A stretch of DNA of 64,000 nt from Pustulibacterium marinum (GCF_900116665.1 NZ_FPBK01000012.1:88412-152411); one strand, 5' to 3'. Counted from the stretch's first letter, positions 33,097 through 42,496 are shown. Made by a program: numbers and translations. Notes: generated by a model not told the origin, from the letters alone.

Positions 33097-33750
33097 TTAG
33101 TAGTACCGCTGTTTTGTAACTATTTGTACAATTTGTTTTTCTTCTACTGGTTTTGGTGGCTTTTTAAGAATAAACAACACAGAGTTAATAGGCAAGTCTT
33201 TCTCTCTTTTGAGCGATAAAATTTTTACATCTAGCATTTGAAATGTAGAAGATTTTACTGCAGTAATAGTTGCCATTATTTCTTGATAAGTATTTTTGGT
33301 AAACCACAATGCCATATAACCACCAGCAGTAAGCACTCTATAAGTTTCTTGTAGGTGATCTTGTAATTCATTATCATTTTCTGTAGGAGGACTCATACTA
33401 ATGATGTGATGGAAAAAACCTTGCACATACGGTATTTGTTCTTCCTGTAATAAACCAACAAGTAATTTTCTTTTTTTAATGTACTGTTTGTATTGCTGAA
33501 AAAGAGGTACCACATAACTCTCATCTCTTTCAAAGCCAAAATAGTGAACATTATAATTTTCTATGATAGGTTCTATTAATGGATAAGTACTGCAATAGAG
33601 TTGTAGAATGCGCTGTTTGTATAAAATAGGAAGTTCTTTAACAATTAATTGTTGTAATTCTTTCCAAGAAACAGTGTTCATATTTGCGATGGGAAATGTA
33701 TTGGGTATCATAGTGATTAAGTACTGATATTTATATTTATCTAGATTCAT
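33097..33750 (-). CDS. Methyltransferase-fold-like hypothetical protein
   Basis: 217 residues. The order of secondary-structure blocks resembles a class I SAM methyltransferase (VHYFGFERDESYV, KKRKLLVGLLQEEQIPYVQG, FHHIISMSPPTENDNELQDH, LQETYRVLTAGGYMALWFTK). The AGGYMALW stretch in particular matches the usual post-motif III region. However, the glycine-rich SAM-binding loop is not evident, so activity is doubtful. It is convergent with the PAS gene. A degenerate or structural relative of the methyltransferase fold is my best reading. Confidence 0.5.
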   Translation of the reverse strand: MNLDKYKYQYLITMIPNTFPIANMNTVSWKELQQLIVKELPILYKQRILQLYCSTYPLIEPIIENYNVHYFGFERDESYVVPLFQQYKQYIKKRKLLVGLLQEEQIPYVQGFFHHIISMSPPTENDNELQDHLQETYRVLTAGGYMALWFTKNTYQEIMATITAVKSSTFQMLDVKILSLKREKDLPINSVLFILKKPPKPVEEKQIVQIVTKQRYY

Positions 33751-33848
33751 TAAAAATAATAAAATTAAATATAATTTGAAATCTTTATGCTATAAAATGT
33801 TGCTATTCACACTGTTTTTTAACAAAAATATAGAGTTATTACAAAAAA

Positions 33849-33880
33849 AGAGCTGCTACAAAGGGATATGTAGCAACTCT
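33849..33880 (-). terminator. Terminator of the large T9SS gene
   Basis: AGAG-c-TGCTACA and TGTAGCA-a-CTCT form a stem. On the minus strand it is followed by a T tract (complement of the A run at 33843-33849). It lies 25 bp past the stop at 33905. Confidence 0.8.
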
Positions 33881-33904
33881 AGTCAGATAAAAATTTGGAT
33901 GGTT

Positions 33905-36502
33905 CTAAGATTTTATAAAACGTAGTGTAACACTTCCGTTTTGAGTAGTAACGTTTACAACATAAACCCCCTTAGCTAGGTGAGCTATGGCAATGTTCAT
34001 TTCTTTGCTTGCTCCTTGTTGTGTAACGATGGTTTTTCCGGTTATATCATAAACGGTAACAGTTGTTACTATTTGTGGAGCACTTATGGTAATAGATGTT
34101 TTTGCCGGATTTGGGTATAGTTGTATTTTGGTTTGATCTATGCTTACAGGACTGGTAGCTAAAGAAGTCTCATCATAAATACATCTTATAGAAGAACCTT
34201 GTTCTCTAAAACCACCTGCAGTAGTATTTACTATATAGTTACTATAGTAAAGATATTTTGCGTATGCTGGATTGTCACTTGTAGTTTTACTCCAGTAATA
34301 TCCACGAACTCCGTCATTATATATACCAGATGTACTTCTTGCACCGGCAACAGTTAATTTAAGATTACTGTTATAGGCAGAGGCAACGTTGGTAATTTCT
34401 TCTGCAGTTACTACTGTTTGCCATTCATCAGCAGTGGGTAAACGCCAAGCTTCTCCTAGAGCTTTACAAGGGTCACAACCATTTGTATCAGTAGCTTCCC
34501 AAGGGGTGGAAGCTTCCCAGGTGTCTGATGAAGCTCCTGCTGCCCACCACTCAGGATTACTAAGAATAAATACGTTCATTCCACCATCTAATCCGGTTGG
34601 ATCATTGGGAGATAAAGCTGTAGTACTTTCTGTAGAAGTTCTGTTTTGATGACCGTCATCCCAGCGACCCCATTGGAAAAGATCTCCATAAGCACTAGCA
34701 TCGGTAGCAGCCGTTGCTACTTGCTCACTTCCTAAGTTTTGCTGTAACCAAATTTGGTTATCTGCTGTTCTTACAGTAGTGTATGATACGGTTTCATTGT
34801 TGTATGTTAATGTAACACAACCGGTATCTCCTGCGCTTTCCCCCGGTAATGTATTGTTACATACAGTGGTAGCGCCGGTTACAGTTATGGTATAATCTTC
34901 GGCTTGGCCAAAGGTTGCTGCATAATCACATGGAGATGGTGACGGAGCTTGGTAATTTTTAATTACACGCATTCTGGTATTACCTAATACCGCATCTGCA
35001 GGTATGGTAATGTCTACACTTGTGGTAATCCCATCTTCGCCTGTACTATTTGTAATCTCATCTATGTATTGGTATTTTTCATTATTAGATAGGGAGTTAG
35101 ACAATGTTCCGTCTTGATTCCAATCTATATACACAGTAAAATAATTGGTATAATCTCCGTTGGTATTACCTGCTAAAGTAAGCGTATAGGTTTCTCCTAT
35201 AGCTACTTGTGTGCTTATTGCAGTAAAATCTTCGTACTGTGGAGTTGTGGCATCCACTGTTGCACTTGTACTATTATCTATAGTATTGAACTGAACTAAA
35301 GAAATAGGTTCTGCCTCACTATCTGGAAAGTTAAAGCTTGGTGTACAATACAAGATATCGTTTTGTGTATTGGCATAAACAGTAGTGGAAGCATCACCAT
35401 CTGCATTAAGTCCTGTTAAAACAAGATCTAGATCATCATCTCCATCAAAATCTGCCCAGTGAGAAGAACTAATATATACACTTTCCAACGGTGTATTAGC
35501 ATCTGCTGTAAAAGTACCATTTTCATTTATGTAAAGCGTAGCATGGGTATTTACATCTGCGTCAGATCCTGTAAGTAAAATATCGGCATCTCCATCACCG
35601 TCTACATCTAAAAAGTCTGTAGTTCCAAAATAGAGTTGGGTAAATTCATTTGTTACATCTACCGTAAAGTTTCCTGAACCATCATTGTGGTATATAGCTG
35701 TAAACGGAACGTATGATGAATTCATACCACTGGCTATAAGATCTAGGTCTCCATCATTGTCATAATCATTTGCACTAGCATCAGAAAAGTAAAGTCCTGT
35801 AATACCAGCATTGGTATTTTCTGTAAAGGTAGCTTCACCATCATTTAGATAAAGGTGCGTTTCCGGCTCATAACTGTTGCTATATCCACACAGTAAAACA
35901 TCGGGATAAGTATCGTTATTAGCATCAAAAATAGTGATGGAACCATAGCTATTCCCAAAGAATGGACTGGTTGTTTGTGTAAAAGTAGCATCACCATTAT
36001 TTATATAAAGGTAGGCTATATAATCATAACCCGATACGCCTGTTACTATAAAATCATCGTACCCATCTTGGTTTAAGTCGGCTGCTCTTAATTTTCCTGT
36101 AGTAACACCGGCCATGGCAAGTGTAGTTTTGGTAAAGGTAAAATCATCTTGCTGAGTGTATAGATCTACTACTTCTTCGTCATTGCTATTATAGCCCGAT
36201 ACCAGAAAGTCTGTAAGTCCGTCTGCATTTACATCCAATGTATCAGTAGTGGCATACCCGTAGGCATCTATACTAGCTATGTCTTGGTTAAAGGCATTGT
36301 CGTCATAATGATATCCAGTACCAAAGTTTCCATAGTTGGTATCATACCCTACAGTAATCAACGCCGTTGGTTGACTTGTAGTAGGTACCCAAATGGCTTC
36401 ACCATATAAAATACCTGAAAGCGAAGTATGGTTAGTAAACTGTTGTGCTACCGATAGCAAGGGCACTAGAAAACATAGAATTAAAAAGTCGTTTTTTCTC
36501 AT
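33905..36502 (-). CDS. Large T9SS-exported FG-GAP/GEVED/FISUMP protein
   Basis: 865 residues. A signal peptide (DFLILCFLVPLLSVAQ) is followed by at least seven FG-GAP/VCBS repeats (about 60-390; for example ANDYDNDGDLDLIASGMNSS and VDGDGDADILLTGSD, with calcium-binding DxDxDGxxD). Next comes a GEVED domain (about 440-545: YTNYFTVYIDWNQDGTLSN, VDITIPADAVLGNTRMRVI, FGQAEDYTITV) and a Fibrobacter-type FISUMP domain (about 560-775: IWLQQNLGSE, FQWGRWDDGHQ, AWRLPTADEWQ, GSSIRCIYD). It ends with a T9SS sorting tail (IQLYPNPAKTSITISAP, TVYDITGKTIVTQQG, KGVYVVNVTTQNG). It is a surface or secreted adhesin-like protein with no catalytic motif. Confidence 0.9.
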   Translation of the reverse strand: MRKNDFLILCFLVPLLSVAQQFTNHTSLSGILYGEAIWVPTTSQPTALITVGYDTNYGNFGTGYHYDDNAFNQDIASIDAYGYATTDTLDVNADGLTDFLVSGYNSNDEEVVDLYTQQDDFTFTKTTLAMAGVTTGKLRAADLNQDGYDDFIVTGVSGYDYIAYLYINNGDATFTQTTSPFFGNSYGSITIFDANNDTYPDVLLCGYSNSYEPETHLYLNDGEATFTENTNAGITGLYFSDASANDYDNDGDLDLIASGMNSSYVPFTAIYHNDGSGNFTVDVTNEFTQLYFGTTDFLDVDGDGDADILLTGSDADVNTHATLYINENGTFTADANTPLESVYISSSHWADFDGDDDLDLVLTGLNADGDASTTVYANTQNDILYCTPSFNFPDSEAEPISLVQFNTIDNSTSATVDATTPQYEDFTAISTQVAIGETYTLTLAGNTNGDYTNYFTVYIDWNQDGTLSNSLSNNEKYQYIDEITNSTGEDGITTSVDITIPADAVLGNTRMRVIKNYQAPSPSPCDYAATFGQAEDYTITVTGATTVCNNTLPGESAGDTGCVTLTYNNETVSYTTVRTADNQIWLQQNLGSEQVATAATDASAYGDLFQWGRWDDGHQNRTSTESTTALSPNDPTGLDGGMNVFILSNPEWWAAGASSDTWEASTPWEATDTNGCDPCKALGEAWRLPTADEWQTVVTAEEITNVASAYNSNLKLTVAGARSTSGIYNDGVRGYYWSKTTSDNPAYAKYLYYSNYIVNTTAGGFREQGSSIRCIYDETSLATSPVSIDQTKIQLYPNPAKTSITISAPQIVTTVTVYDITGKTIVTQQGASKEMNIAIAHLAKGVYVVNVTTQNGSVTLRFIKS

Positions 36503-36645
36503 TGTTGGTTTTTTATTTAGACTTATTCAAAATTAGACTAAATACACCTTTTGTTCCTATGCATTTTAGCGATGTGTCTTATGGCTAAAAACCATCAAAC
36601 AATCACCAAGAAAAATTAATGTTATATATTTAAGAAAAACATTGC

Positions 36646-37512
36646 TTAATTATCTAAGATTGGCCAGTTATTTTGAATAGTTTCTTTGATAAGTTTAATG
36701 ATGCTTTCTTTTTCAAAATAACGAGAGGTAATAAGACCAACTGACTGTTTGTAAACATCGTTTTGATTTTCCAAGAACAATGCTTCTTCACTACTTAAAG
36801 AAATTTTGGCAAGATCTGGCAGCCAAGTTTGTCCACCGTGTAGTTTAATCATTTGTTTGATAGTTTCTAAAGAGCCTTCATACACCTGAAGTTGGTTCTT
36901 GGATACTGATTGTAACCGATCATCTTCCCAAACGTGTTTTAAATCATTATGTAATAATATGGGTATTTTATGGTTATGAGTTTTTGCTAAAGCAGGCTTT
37001 TTATTGCTGTAGGATACTAATGATACTGTTCCTAGAAATGTATTGTAGTATCCAGATTTTATAAAAGGAATAAACCCTATAAAACCATCTATGGTTCCAG
37101 CGTGTAACTGAGCTTCCAACAATTCAAAATTGGCTTCGGTAGCCACTATTTTAATAGCTTTATGAGATTGCCCTATGGTGTATAAAAGGCTAGGTAGCAG
37201 GTATGGAGCCAGTATAGATAAAATACCTAGTTTAAACGTGCCTTCTATATTATTATAGGAGGTGCGAGCTGTTTTTTCAAACTCTTTGCTGGTATCTAGT
37301 ATATTTTGAGCTTGAATAAGTAGATTTTTTCCCAAAGTAGTAGGGACTACCGGGTTTCTGCTTCTATCAAATATAATGATATCAAACTCTTGTTCTAGTC
37401 TTTGAATTTCTTTACTTAGAGTAGATTGTGCTACATGGCAAGCATGTGCGGCATTGGTAAAACTTTGATGTTTAGCCACAGCCAGTATATATTTTAACTG
37501 ATTAAAATTCAT
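36646..37512 (-). CDS. LysR family transcriptional regulator (OxyR-like)
   Basis: 288 residues. The N-terminal winged helix-turn-helix (MNFNQLKYILAVAKHQSFTN, AAHACHVAQSTLSKEIQRLE, FDIIIFDRSRNPVVPTTLGK) is followed by a linker helix and an effector domain (GTFKLGILSILAPYLLPSLL, GTIDGFIGFIPF, HGGQTWLPDLA). Overall it resembles the OxyR subgroup. However, the cysteine in the N-terminal helix (HACHV) is not the redox pair of OxyR, and no CxxxxxxxC pattern is visible in the effector domain. No divergent gene lies next to its promoter; the nearest upstream region is repeat-rich. The target is unknown. Confidence 0.85.
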   Translation of the reverse strand: MNFNQLKYILAVAKHQSFTNAAHACHVAQSTLSKEIQRLEQEFDIIIFDRSRNPVVPTTLGKNLLIQAQNILDTSKEFEKTARTSYNNIEGTFKLGILSILAPYLLPSLLYTIGQSHKAIKIVATEANFELLEAQLHAGTIDGFIGFIPFIKSGYYNTFLGTVSLVSYSNKKPALAKTHNHKIPILLHNDLKHVWEDDRLQSVSKNQLQVYEGSLETIKQMIKLHGGQTWLPDLAKISLSSEEALFLENQNDVYKQSVGLITSRYFEKESIIKLIKETIQNNWPILDN

Positions 37513-37675
37513 AATTATATAGGCATTAAATAGATATACTAGAATGATGCTGTAGCGTATTCTCTATGCACCGCTATCTTATCTTTATTTAAACTCAATT
37601 TAAATAACAAAAGTAAACATCTCTTGTTATATGTCATATTTTTAGTAGGAAAAATTATTTTGAGAAATTTTTACT
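37513..37675. other. Spacer upstream of the LysR gene
   Basis: AT-rich and gene-free. It contains AATTTAAATAACAAAAG and should hold the LysR promoter. The rest of the spacer to 38120 is occupied by the repeats listed separately, with gene-free DNA from 37944 on. Confidence 0.4.
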
Positions 37676-37747
37676 TGAGAGGTTAGAAGTGAGAGGTTAG
37701 AAGTTAGAAGTGAGAGGTTAGAAGTGAGAGGTTAGAAGTTAAAAGTG
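37676..37747. repeat. Tandem GTTAGAAGTGAGAG repeat
   Basis: Four to five units of GAGAGGTTAGAAGT, some shortened to GTTAGAAGT. Similar short runs lie at 37831-37870, 40984-41012 and 43598-43620, each next to a REP-like element. Confidence 0.8.
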
Positions 37748-37755
37748 GGAAGTGT

Positions 37756-37830
37756 GGCTTCGATTACTTCGTAATGTATCTTCGATTGATATATATATTT
37801 TACTCTCCATAATGCTCAGCCTGACAATGG
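37756..37830. repeat. REP-like element, long form
   Basis: GGCTTCGATTACTTCGTAAT, GTATCTTCGATTGATATATA, TATTTTACTCTCCATAATGC, TCAGCCTGACAATGG. The outer ends GGCT and AGCC are complementary. Confidence 0.85.
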
Positions 37831-37871
37831 AAGTTAGAAGTTAGAAGTGAGAGGTTAGAAGTTTGAAGTTT

Positions 37872-37943
37872 GGCTTCGATTACTTCGTAATGTATCTTCG
37901 ATTGAAATATATTTTACTCTCAATAATGCTCAGCCTGACAATG
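37872..37943. repeat. REP-like element, long form, direct copy
   Basis: Near-identical to 37756-37830 and in the same orientation, separated from it by a short GTTAGAAGT run. The middle reads TTGAAATATATTTTACTCTC. Confidence 0.85.
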
Positions 37944-38120
37944 GAAGTTGGAAGTTATGAATTTTAGCAGATAGCTTTGGTAGCTAATGTTTTGTTACTT
38001 CTATGAAAGATTCAACCATTCTGTTGAGTCATTTATTATTCATTTCAATCTTAATTGAATCTTAAGAAAACCAAGCTGTTATTGCCATAAGTTTGTATTG
38101 CTTTTTATAAAATAATACCA

Positions 38121-40076
38121 ATGGCAGCAAAGAGATATGAAGAAAGGTATAGCACTATGTTTAGCTATGCAGGTTGGTTCTTACTAGTTTCGGCAGTATT
38201 GCGAATTGTATTTTGGATTTGGAGTGGTGCAGATATTCCTTTTCATGTAACTCATTTTTTGGGGGTATTGTGTACAGGAGCTTTTATGGATCTTGGTGTA
38301 CTAGTTTTCTTTTGTCTTCCTTTTTCATTGTATCTAGCTGTTTTTCCCTCTAAATGGAATGGCTCTTTAGCCGATAAGATGCTCGTACATACAGGATTTG
38401 TTGCTGTTATGTTGATTCAAATACTAACATTCTTTGCTGAAATTACTTTTTGGGAAGAATTTAAAAGCCGTTTCAACTTTATAGCTGTTGACTATCTTAT
38501 CTATACCTATGAAGTAGTTCATAATATCAACGAATCGTACCCTATACCGCTTTTGCTTACAGGTGTAGCTCTATTGGTTTGGTTATTTTGGTGGCTATTT
38601 CAAAAAGCAGGTATTTTTGCGGCTACTTTTCAGGGAAAAGCATCCGTTGTTAAAAAATGGAGTATACTGGTATTGAATGTGATTCTAGTTGCTTTTTTTT
38701 CAGTATTCATCAATAATACTACTGCAGAGTGGTCTGCAAATAGATACGAGAACGAAATAGGGAAAGCTGGTATTTATTCTTTTTTTGCAGCCTTTCGAAG
38801 TAATGAGCTCAATTTTCGTCAGTTTTATGAAACAATGCCAAACGAGAAAGCTTTTCGTATGGTACAGCATAGTTTTTTGCAACCCATAGAAAAGCAAGCA
38901 CCAAATTTTTCGGTACGAAGAAATGTTATAGATAGTATAGCTCCCATCAAAAACAATGTAATTCTTATTTGTGTAGAAAGTTTAAGTGCCGATGTTTTAG
39001 GGCATTTTGGTAATACAGATCATAATACTCCAAAATTAGATAGTATCATTGATCAAAATTTATGGTTTAGTAATCTTTTTGCTACGGGAACACGTACTGT
39101 AAGAGGTATGGAGGCTTTGTCTCTTTCTATTCCACCTACACCTGGTCGCAGCATTTTAAAGCGAAAGGATAACGAGCATTTGTTTACTGTAGGCAGCGTT
39201 TTCAAACAACTGGGGTATACCAATACATTTTTGTATGGAGGTGATGGATATTTTGATAATATGGATTACTTTTTTAGCAATAATGGATTTACCATTGTAG
39301 ATAGAAACAGGGGGTTGGCTTCTTCCAATGATTTTGAAACTAACCATTACAGTATTACGGATGATGAGGTTACTTTTGAAAATGCCTGGGGTGTCTGTGA
39401 TGAAGATTTGTTTAATAAAACGATATCCTATACAGATACTTATGTGAAAACACATACTGCACCGTTTTTTCATTTTATCATGACTACCTCAAATCACAGA
39501 CCCTATACTTACCCAGAAGGTACAGTAGCTATACCCAGTGGTACAGGGCGTAAAGGAGCAGTAGCTTACACAGATTATGCGATAGGTGAATTTTTAAAAG
39601 AAGCACAAACTAAGCCTTGGTATGCAAACACTACTATTGTTATAGTGGCAGATCATTGCGCTAGTAGTGCGGGTCGTTGGGAATTGAATATTGCCAATTA
39701 CCGTATTCCTGCTATTGTGATTAATGCACCTGGAGGACAAAAGGGAGAAATTAACAAGATGTGTTCACAGATAGACCTTTTTCCTTCGCTATTTGCTTTG
39801 CAACATTTTAGCTATGAAACCAATCTGTATGGGCATAATGTATTTGATCCTCACGCACCAGAAAGAGCTTTTGTAGGTAACTATAGAAAATTAGGGTACT
39901 TAACACCTCATAAACTCACGGTTTTAGACGAACAAGGAACAGCAAATGCATATATATGGGATCGTAGTAGCAATACTTTACATCCTACAAAAACAGATAC
40001 AACATCGGTAGCTAAGGCTATAGCCAACTACCAAACAGCCGATTATTTATACCATCATAATGGATTAAAAGAGTAG
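38121..40076 (+). CDS. LtaS-like sulfatase-fold phosphoglycerol transferase
   Basis: 651 residues. Five transmembrane helices occupy the first 210 residues (FLLVSAVLRIVFWIWSG-like, GVLVFFCLPFSLYLAVF, VAVMLIQILTFFAEITF, LLLTGVALLVWLFWWLF, SILVLNVILVAFFSVFI). The extracytoplasmic sulfatase-fold domain (about 275-570) begins NNVILICVESLSADVLGHFG, has the nucleophile threonine region FATGTRTVRGMEALSLSI, and the metal-binding VIVADHCASSAGRWE. This is the layout of lipoteichoic acid synthase and of OpgB/MdoB-type transferases, which move phosphoglycerol or phosphoethanolamine from lipids to acceptors. It lies 5 bp from a diacylglycerol-kinase-like gene. Confidence 0.85.
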   Translation: MAAKRYEERYSTMFSYAGWFLLVSAVLRIVFWIWSGADIPFHVTHFLGVLCTGAFMDLGVLVFFCLPFSLYLAVFPSKWNGSLADKMLVHTGFVAVMLIQILTFFAEITFWEEFKSRFNFIAVDYLIYTYEVVHNINESYPIPLLLTGVALLVWLFWWLFQKAGIFAATFQGKASVVKKWSILVLNVILVAFFSVFINNTTAEWSANRYENEIGKAGIYSFFAAFRSNELNFRQFYETMPNEKAFRMVQHSFLQPIEKQAPNFSVRRNVIDSIAPIKNNVILICVESLSADVLGHFGNTDHNTPKLDSIIDQNLWFSNLFATGTRTVRGMEALSLSIPPTPGRSILKRKDNEHLFTVGSVFKQLGYTNTFLYGGDGYFDNMDYFFSNNGFTIVDRNRGLASSNDFETNHYSITDDEVTFENAWGVCDEDLFNKTISYTDTYVKTHTAPFFHFIMTTSNHRPYTYPEGTVAIPSGTGRKGAVAYTDYAIGEFLKEAQTKPWYANTTIVIVADHCASSAGRWELNIANYRIPAIVINAPGGQKGEINKMCSQIDLFPSLFALQHFSYETNLYGHNVFDPHAPERAFVGNYRKLGYLTPHKLTVLDEQGTANAYIWDRSSNTLHPTKTDTTSVAKAIANYQTADYLYHHNGLKE

Positions 40077-40081
40077 GACAT

Positions 40082-40969
40082 ATGCAACAGAAGTTATGGT
40101 TTATTATCAACCCAAAAGCAGGGATAGGCAAGATAAGTGATTTAGAAAATCAGCTTGGTAGTCATTTTTCAGCTAAAAAATATAGTGTAACCTATGCATA
40201 CACGGCCTTTAGTAAACATGCTGCTAGTTTAGCTGCAACAGCACTTAAAGATGGCGCTCATATTATAGTAGCTTGTGGTGGTGATGGTACTATTAACGAG
40301 GTAGCATCGGTATTGGTAGGGCAATCTGTTTTATTTGGATGCATACCTTTGGGAAGCGGTAACGGATTGGCAAGTCATTTAAACATACCAAAAAACATAG
40401 CTAAAGCAGCAGAAGTACTGGTGAAAGGCAAAGTAAAACGCATTGATGTAGGAAAGGTGAACAATAGTTTTTTCTTTAGTAATGCAGGTTTTGGTTTTGA
40501 TACACGTGTTTTGGAAGCTAGAGCCCATGCTACATCATCTCCGTTTCTTAATTATGCACATGCGGTTGTAAAAGCATTCTTTAAGAAATGGAATTTAGAA
40601 GAGGTAGAGATTGTTACTGCAGAAGGCACATCTTTTACCGTGACTCCGTTTTTAGTTATGATTACTAATAGCAATCAATTGGGGTATCAAATTTCATTAC
40701 ATCGAGAAGCGAGTGTTACGGATGGAATGCTAGATCTTATCATAATAGACCGTAAACCCAAACTAGCTATTTTATGGATGACGCTTTTGGTACTACTACG
40801 CAAAGAAAATTATTGCAGAGGACTACGCCATGTAAAAGTAAAATCAGTAGAAATTATGTCGAGTATAAAGAATAATTTATGCATACAGCAGGATGGAGAA
40901 TTGCGCTATTGTAATGATGGTTCTTTGCATATAGAAATTATGCCCGCAGCTTTACAAGTAATTTGTTAA
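40082..40969 (+). CDS. YegS/DgkB-type lipid kinase
   Basis: 295 residues. The DAGK catalytic domain opens with LWFIINPKAGIGKISDLENQ and contains the ATP-binding GGDGT at 66-70 (VACGGDGTINEVASVLVGQ), the FGCIPLGSGNGLASHL loop and a beta-rich C-terminal half (FSNAGFGFDTRVLEARAHAT, VTDGMLDLIIIDRKPKLAIL, CIQQDGELRYCNDGSLHIEI). It phosphorylates diacylglycerol or a related lipid at the inner face of the cytoplasmic membrane. It follows the LtaS-like gene by 5 bp. LtaS-type reactions release diacylglycerol, and a kinase would recycle it to phosphatidic acid, so the pair makes functional sense. Confidence 0.88.
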   Translation: MQQKLWFIINPKAGIGKISDLENQLGSHFSAKKYSVTYAYTAFSKHAASLAATALKDGAHIIVACGGDGTINEVASVLVGQSVLFGCIPLGSGNGLASHLNIPKNIAKAAEVLVKGKVKRIDVGKVNNSFFFSNAGFGFDTRVLEARAHATSSPFLNYAHAVVKAFFKKWNLEEVEIVTAEGTSFTVTPFLVMITNSNQLGYQISLHREASVTDGMLDLIIIDRKPKLAILWMTLLVLLRKENYCRGLRHVKVKSVEIMSSIKNNLCIQQDGELRYCNDGSLHIEIMPAALQVIC

Positions 40970-41012
40970 CCCTCTGTTTTGTTTAGAAGTTAGAAGTGAG
41001 AAGTTAGAAGTG

Positions 41013-41040
41013 AGGCTTCGACTCCGCTCAGCCTGACATG
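41013..41040. repeat. REP-like element, short form
   Basis: GAGGCTTCGACTCCGCTCAG followed by CCTGACAT. The outer ends are those of the long form, but the roughly 45-bp middle is absent, leaving a simple GGCT...AGCC hairpin. Confidence 0.75.
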
Positions 41041-41061
41041 AAAAGTTAGAGGTTAGAAGTA

Positions 41062-41229
41062 CGACTTACGACTTAGGACTTAGGACTTAGGACTTAGGAC
41101 TTATGACTTAGGACTTAGGACTTAGGACTTAGGACTTAGGACTTAGGACTTAGGACTTAGGACTTAGGACTTATGACTTAGGACTTACGACTTAGGACTT
41201 ATGACTTAGGACTTATGACTTAGGACTTA
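41062..41229. repeat. Heptanucleotide tandem repeat, (GGACTTA)24
   Basis: Exactly 24 units of 7 bp over 168 bp, all GGACTTA, TGACTTA or CGACTTA; only the first base of the unit varies. It lies in gene-free DNA between the lipid kinase and the Crp-like gene. Confidence 0.95.
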
Positions 41230-41359
41230 TGACCTTTCAGTATACAATTTCAGTTGATAACGTATGGTTGTAAAATCCCTATATATGGGGATTTTTTGGT
41301 GTGGTGTTGTGTATTAACTTGTTACGCAAATGACCAAGTAGCAAGGTAATACAGCTGTT

Positions 41360-41983
41360 ATGATCTGTGAAATAGTACAGTTACACAATCCGTTTGAGAT
41401 GGTTACGGGCGAAACCCGTAAGGTTCTTGGTGCGCGTTTGTTGGCATGTTTAAGCAGTATAGAACAGGCATGTCCTGGTTTGCTGGATCAACTGTTGCGG
41501 TATCATTATAAAGATGTAAATGATACCTTGTTTACCCATTGTACTGCTAAGAACGGTATGTATTTGCTGTTATCGGGTATGGCTTGTAATTTGGTGTATT
41601 GTGAAGAGCATCATAGCATTACACGCTTTTTTTATCCGGGTGATTTTATTTGTACTCCGCATACGTGCCCTACGATACCCGGGGCAGAGGTGTACACAAA
41701 ACTGATTACTTCTGCACACTTGTTGTATATAGATGCTGATGCTTTGCAACAATTACAAACTGTATGCCCGGAACTGCTATTGCTAGAACTAGATTTTGTA
41801 AAACACTGCCACGCTTACCGAACTTACGAACGAATACGGTTTGCTACTTTACCACCCAAAGCACATTTTGCCTATTTGTGTAAACACCAACCTATGCTTA
41901 TAAAGCATGTACATAAAAAAGACATTGCAGCCTATTTGGGAGTCAATCCTTCTACGTTGAGCAGATGGCAAATAGACACATAA
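41360..41983 (+). CDS. Crp/Fnr family transcriptional regulator
   Basis: 207 residues. The cyclic-nucleotide-binding-like beta-roll (about 40-125: NGMYLLLSGMACNLVYCEEH, HSITRFFYPGDFICTPHTC) is followed by the dimerisation helix and a C-terminal helix-turn-helix (HVHKKDIAAYLGVNPSTLSR). The phosphate-binding RxS motif of true cAMP binders is not evident, so the ligand is unknown. Several cysteines (LACLSS, ACPG, THCTAK, VYCEEH) are scattered without an Fnr-type cluster. It is monocistronic, flanked upstream by the heptamer array and downstream by the 21-bp repeat array. Confidence 0.85.
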   Translation: MICEIVQLHNPFEMVTGETRKVLGARLLACLSSIEQACPGLLDQLLRYHYKDVNDTLFTHCTAKNGMYLLLSGMACNLVYCEEHHSITRFFYPGDFICTPHTCPTIPGAEVYTKLITSAHLLYIDADALQQLQTVCPELLLLELDFVKHCHAYRTYERIRFATLPPKAHFAYLCKHQPMLIKHVHKKDIAAYLGVNPSTLSRWQIDT

Positions 41984-42222
41984 AAGCACTGTCTATATAG
42001 CTGGCTGTAATTACTTTACAGCTTAATTTTCTACCTGTTTTCAAAAAAAACACGTTTTTATTGGTAATTTCTTACAAAAAAGTGCATTTGACTTGATCTA
42101 AGTCAAGTCAACTATCAATTGTATGTTTTAGTTTTGGTATGTTCTTAATTACTAAGCGCTTATAGAACACAGCGAACAAGTTCTTTGCCATGTTGATTAC
42201 AAGAAGGTAGCACGTAATGTAT

Positions 42223-42496
42223 GTTTTTGATGCTTCATCAAATGTTTTTGACGTCACATATATTGTTTTTGATGTTCCATAAATTGTTTTGTTTACTACA
42301 ACAATTGTTGTGTTTGTAGTAAAACATGTTGTGGATAGCGGCATCAACTGTTTTGGATGCGTTATCAAATGTTTTGTTTACTACAAAAACTGTTTTGTTT
42401 GTCGTAAAATATGTTTTTGATGCGCTGTCAACTGTTTTGTTTGTTCCATCAAATGTTTTTGAAATGATAAACTATGTTTTGTTTGCTTCATCAAAA
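42223..42496. repeat. Degenerate 21-bp tandem repeat, 13 units
   Basis: GTTTTTG or GTTTTGT boxes start at 42223, 42244, 42265, 42286, 42307 and 42328. After a single extra base they continue at 42350, 42371, 42392, 42413, 42434, 42455 and 42476, so the period is exactly 21. Two unit types alternate irregularly: GTTTTTGATGCNTCATCAAA and GTTTTGTTTACTACAAAAAC. Both are partly self-complementary. The rest of 41984-42745 holds no gene. Confidence 0.9.

Noticed and set aside
41062..41229. Possible CRISPR array
   Set aside because: Units are 7 bp and directly abutting, with no spacers; no cas genes are present.
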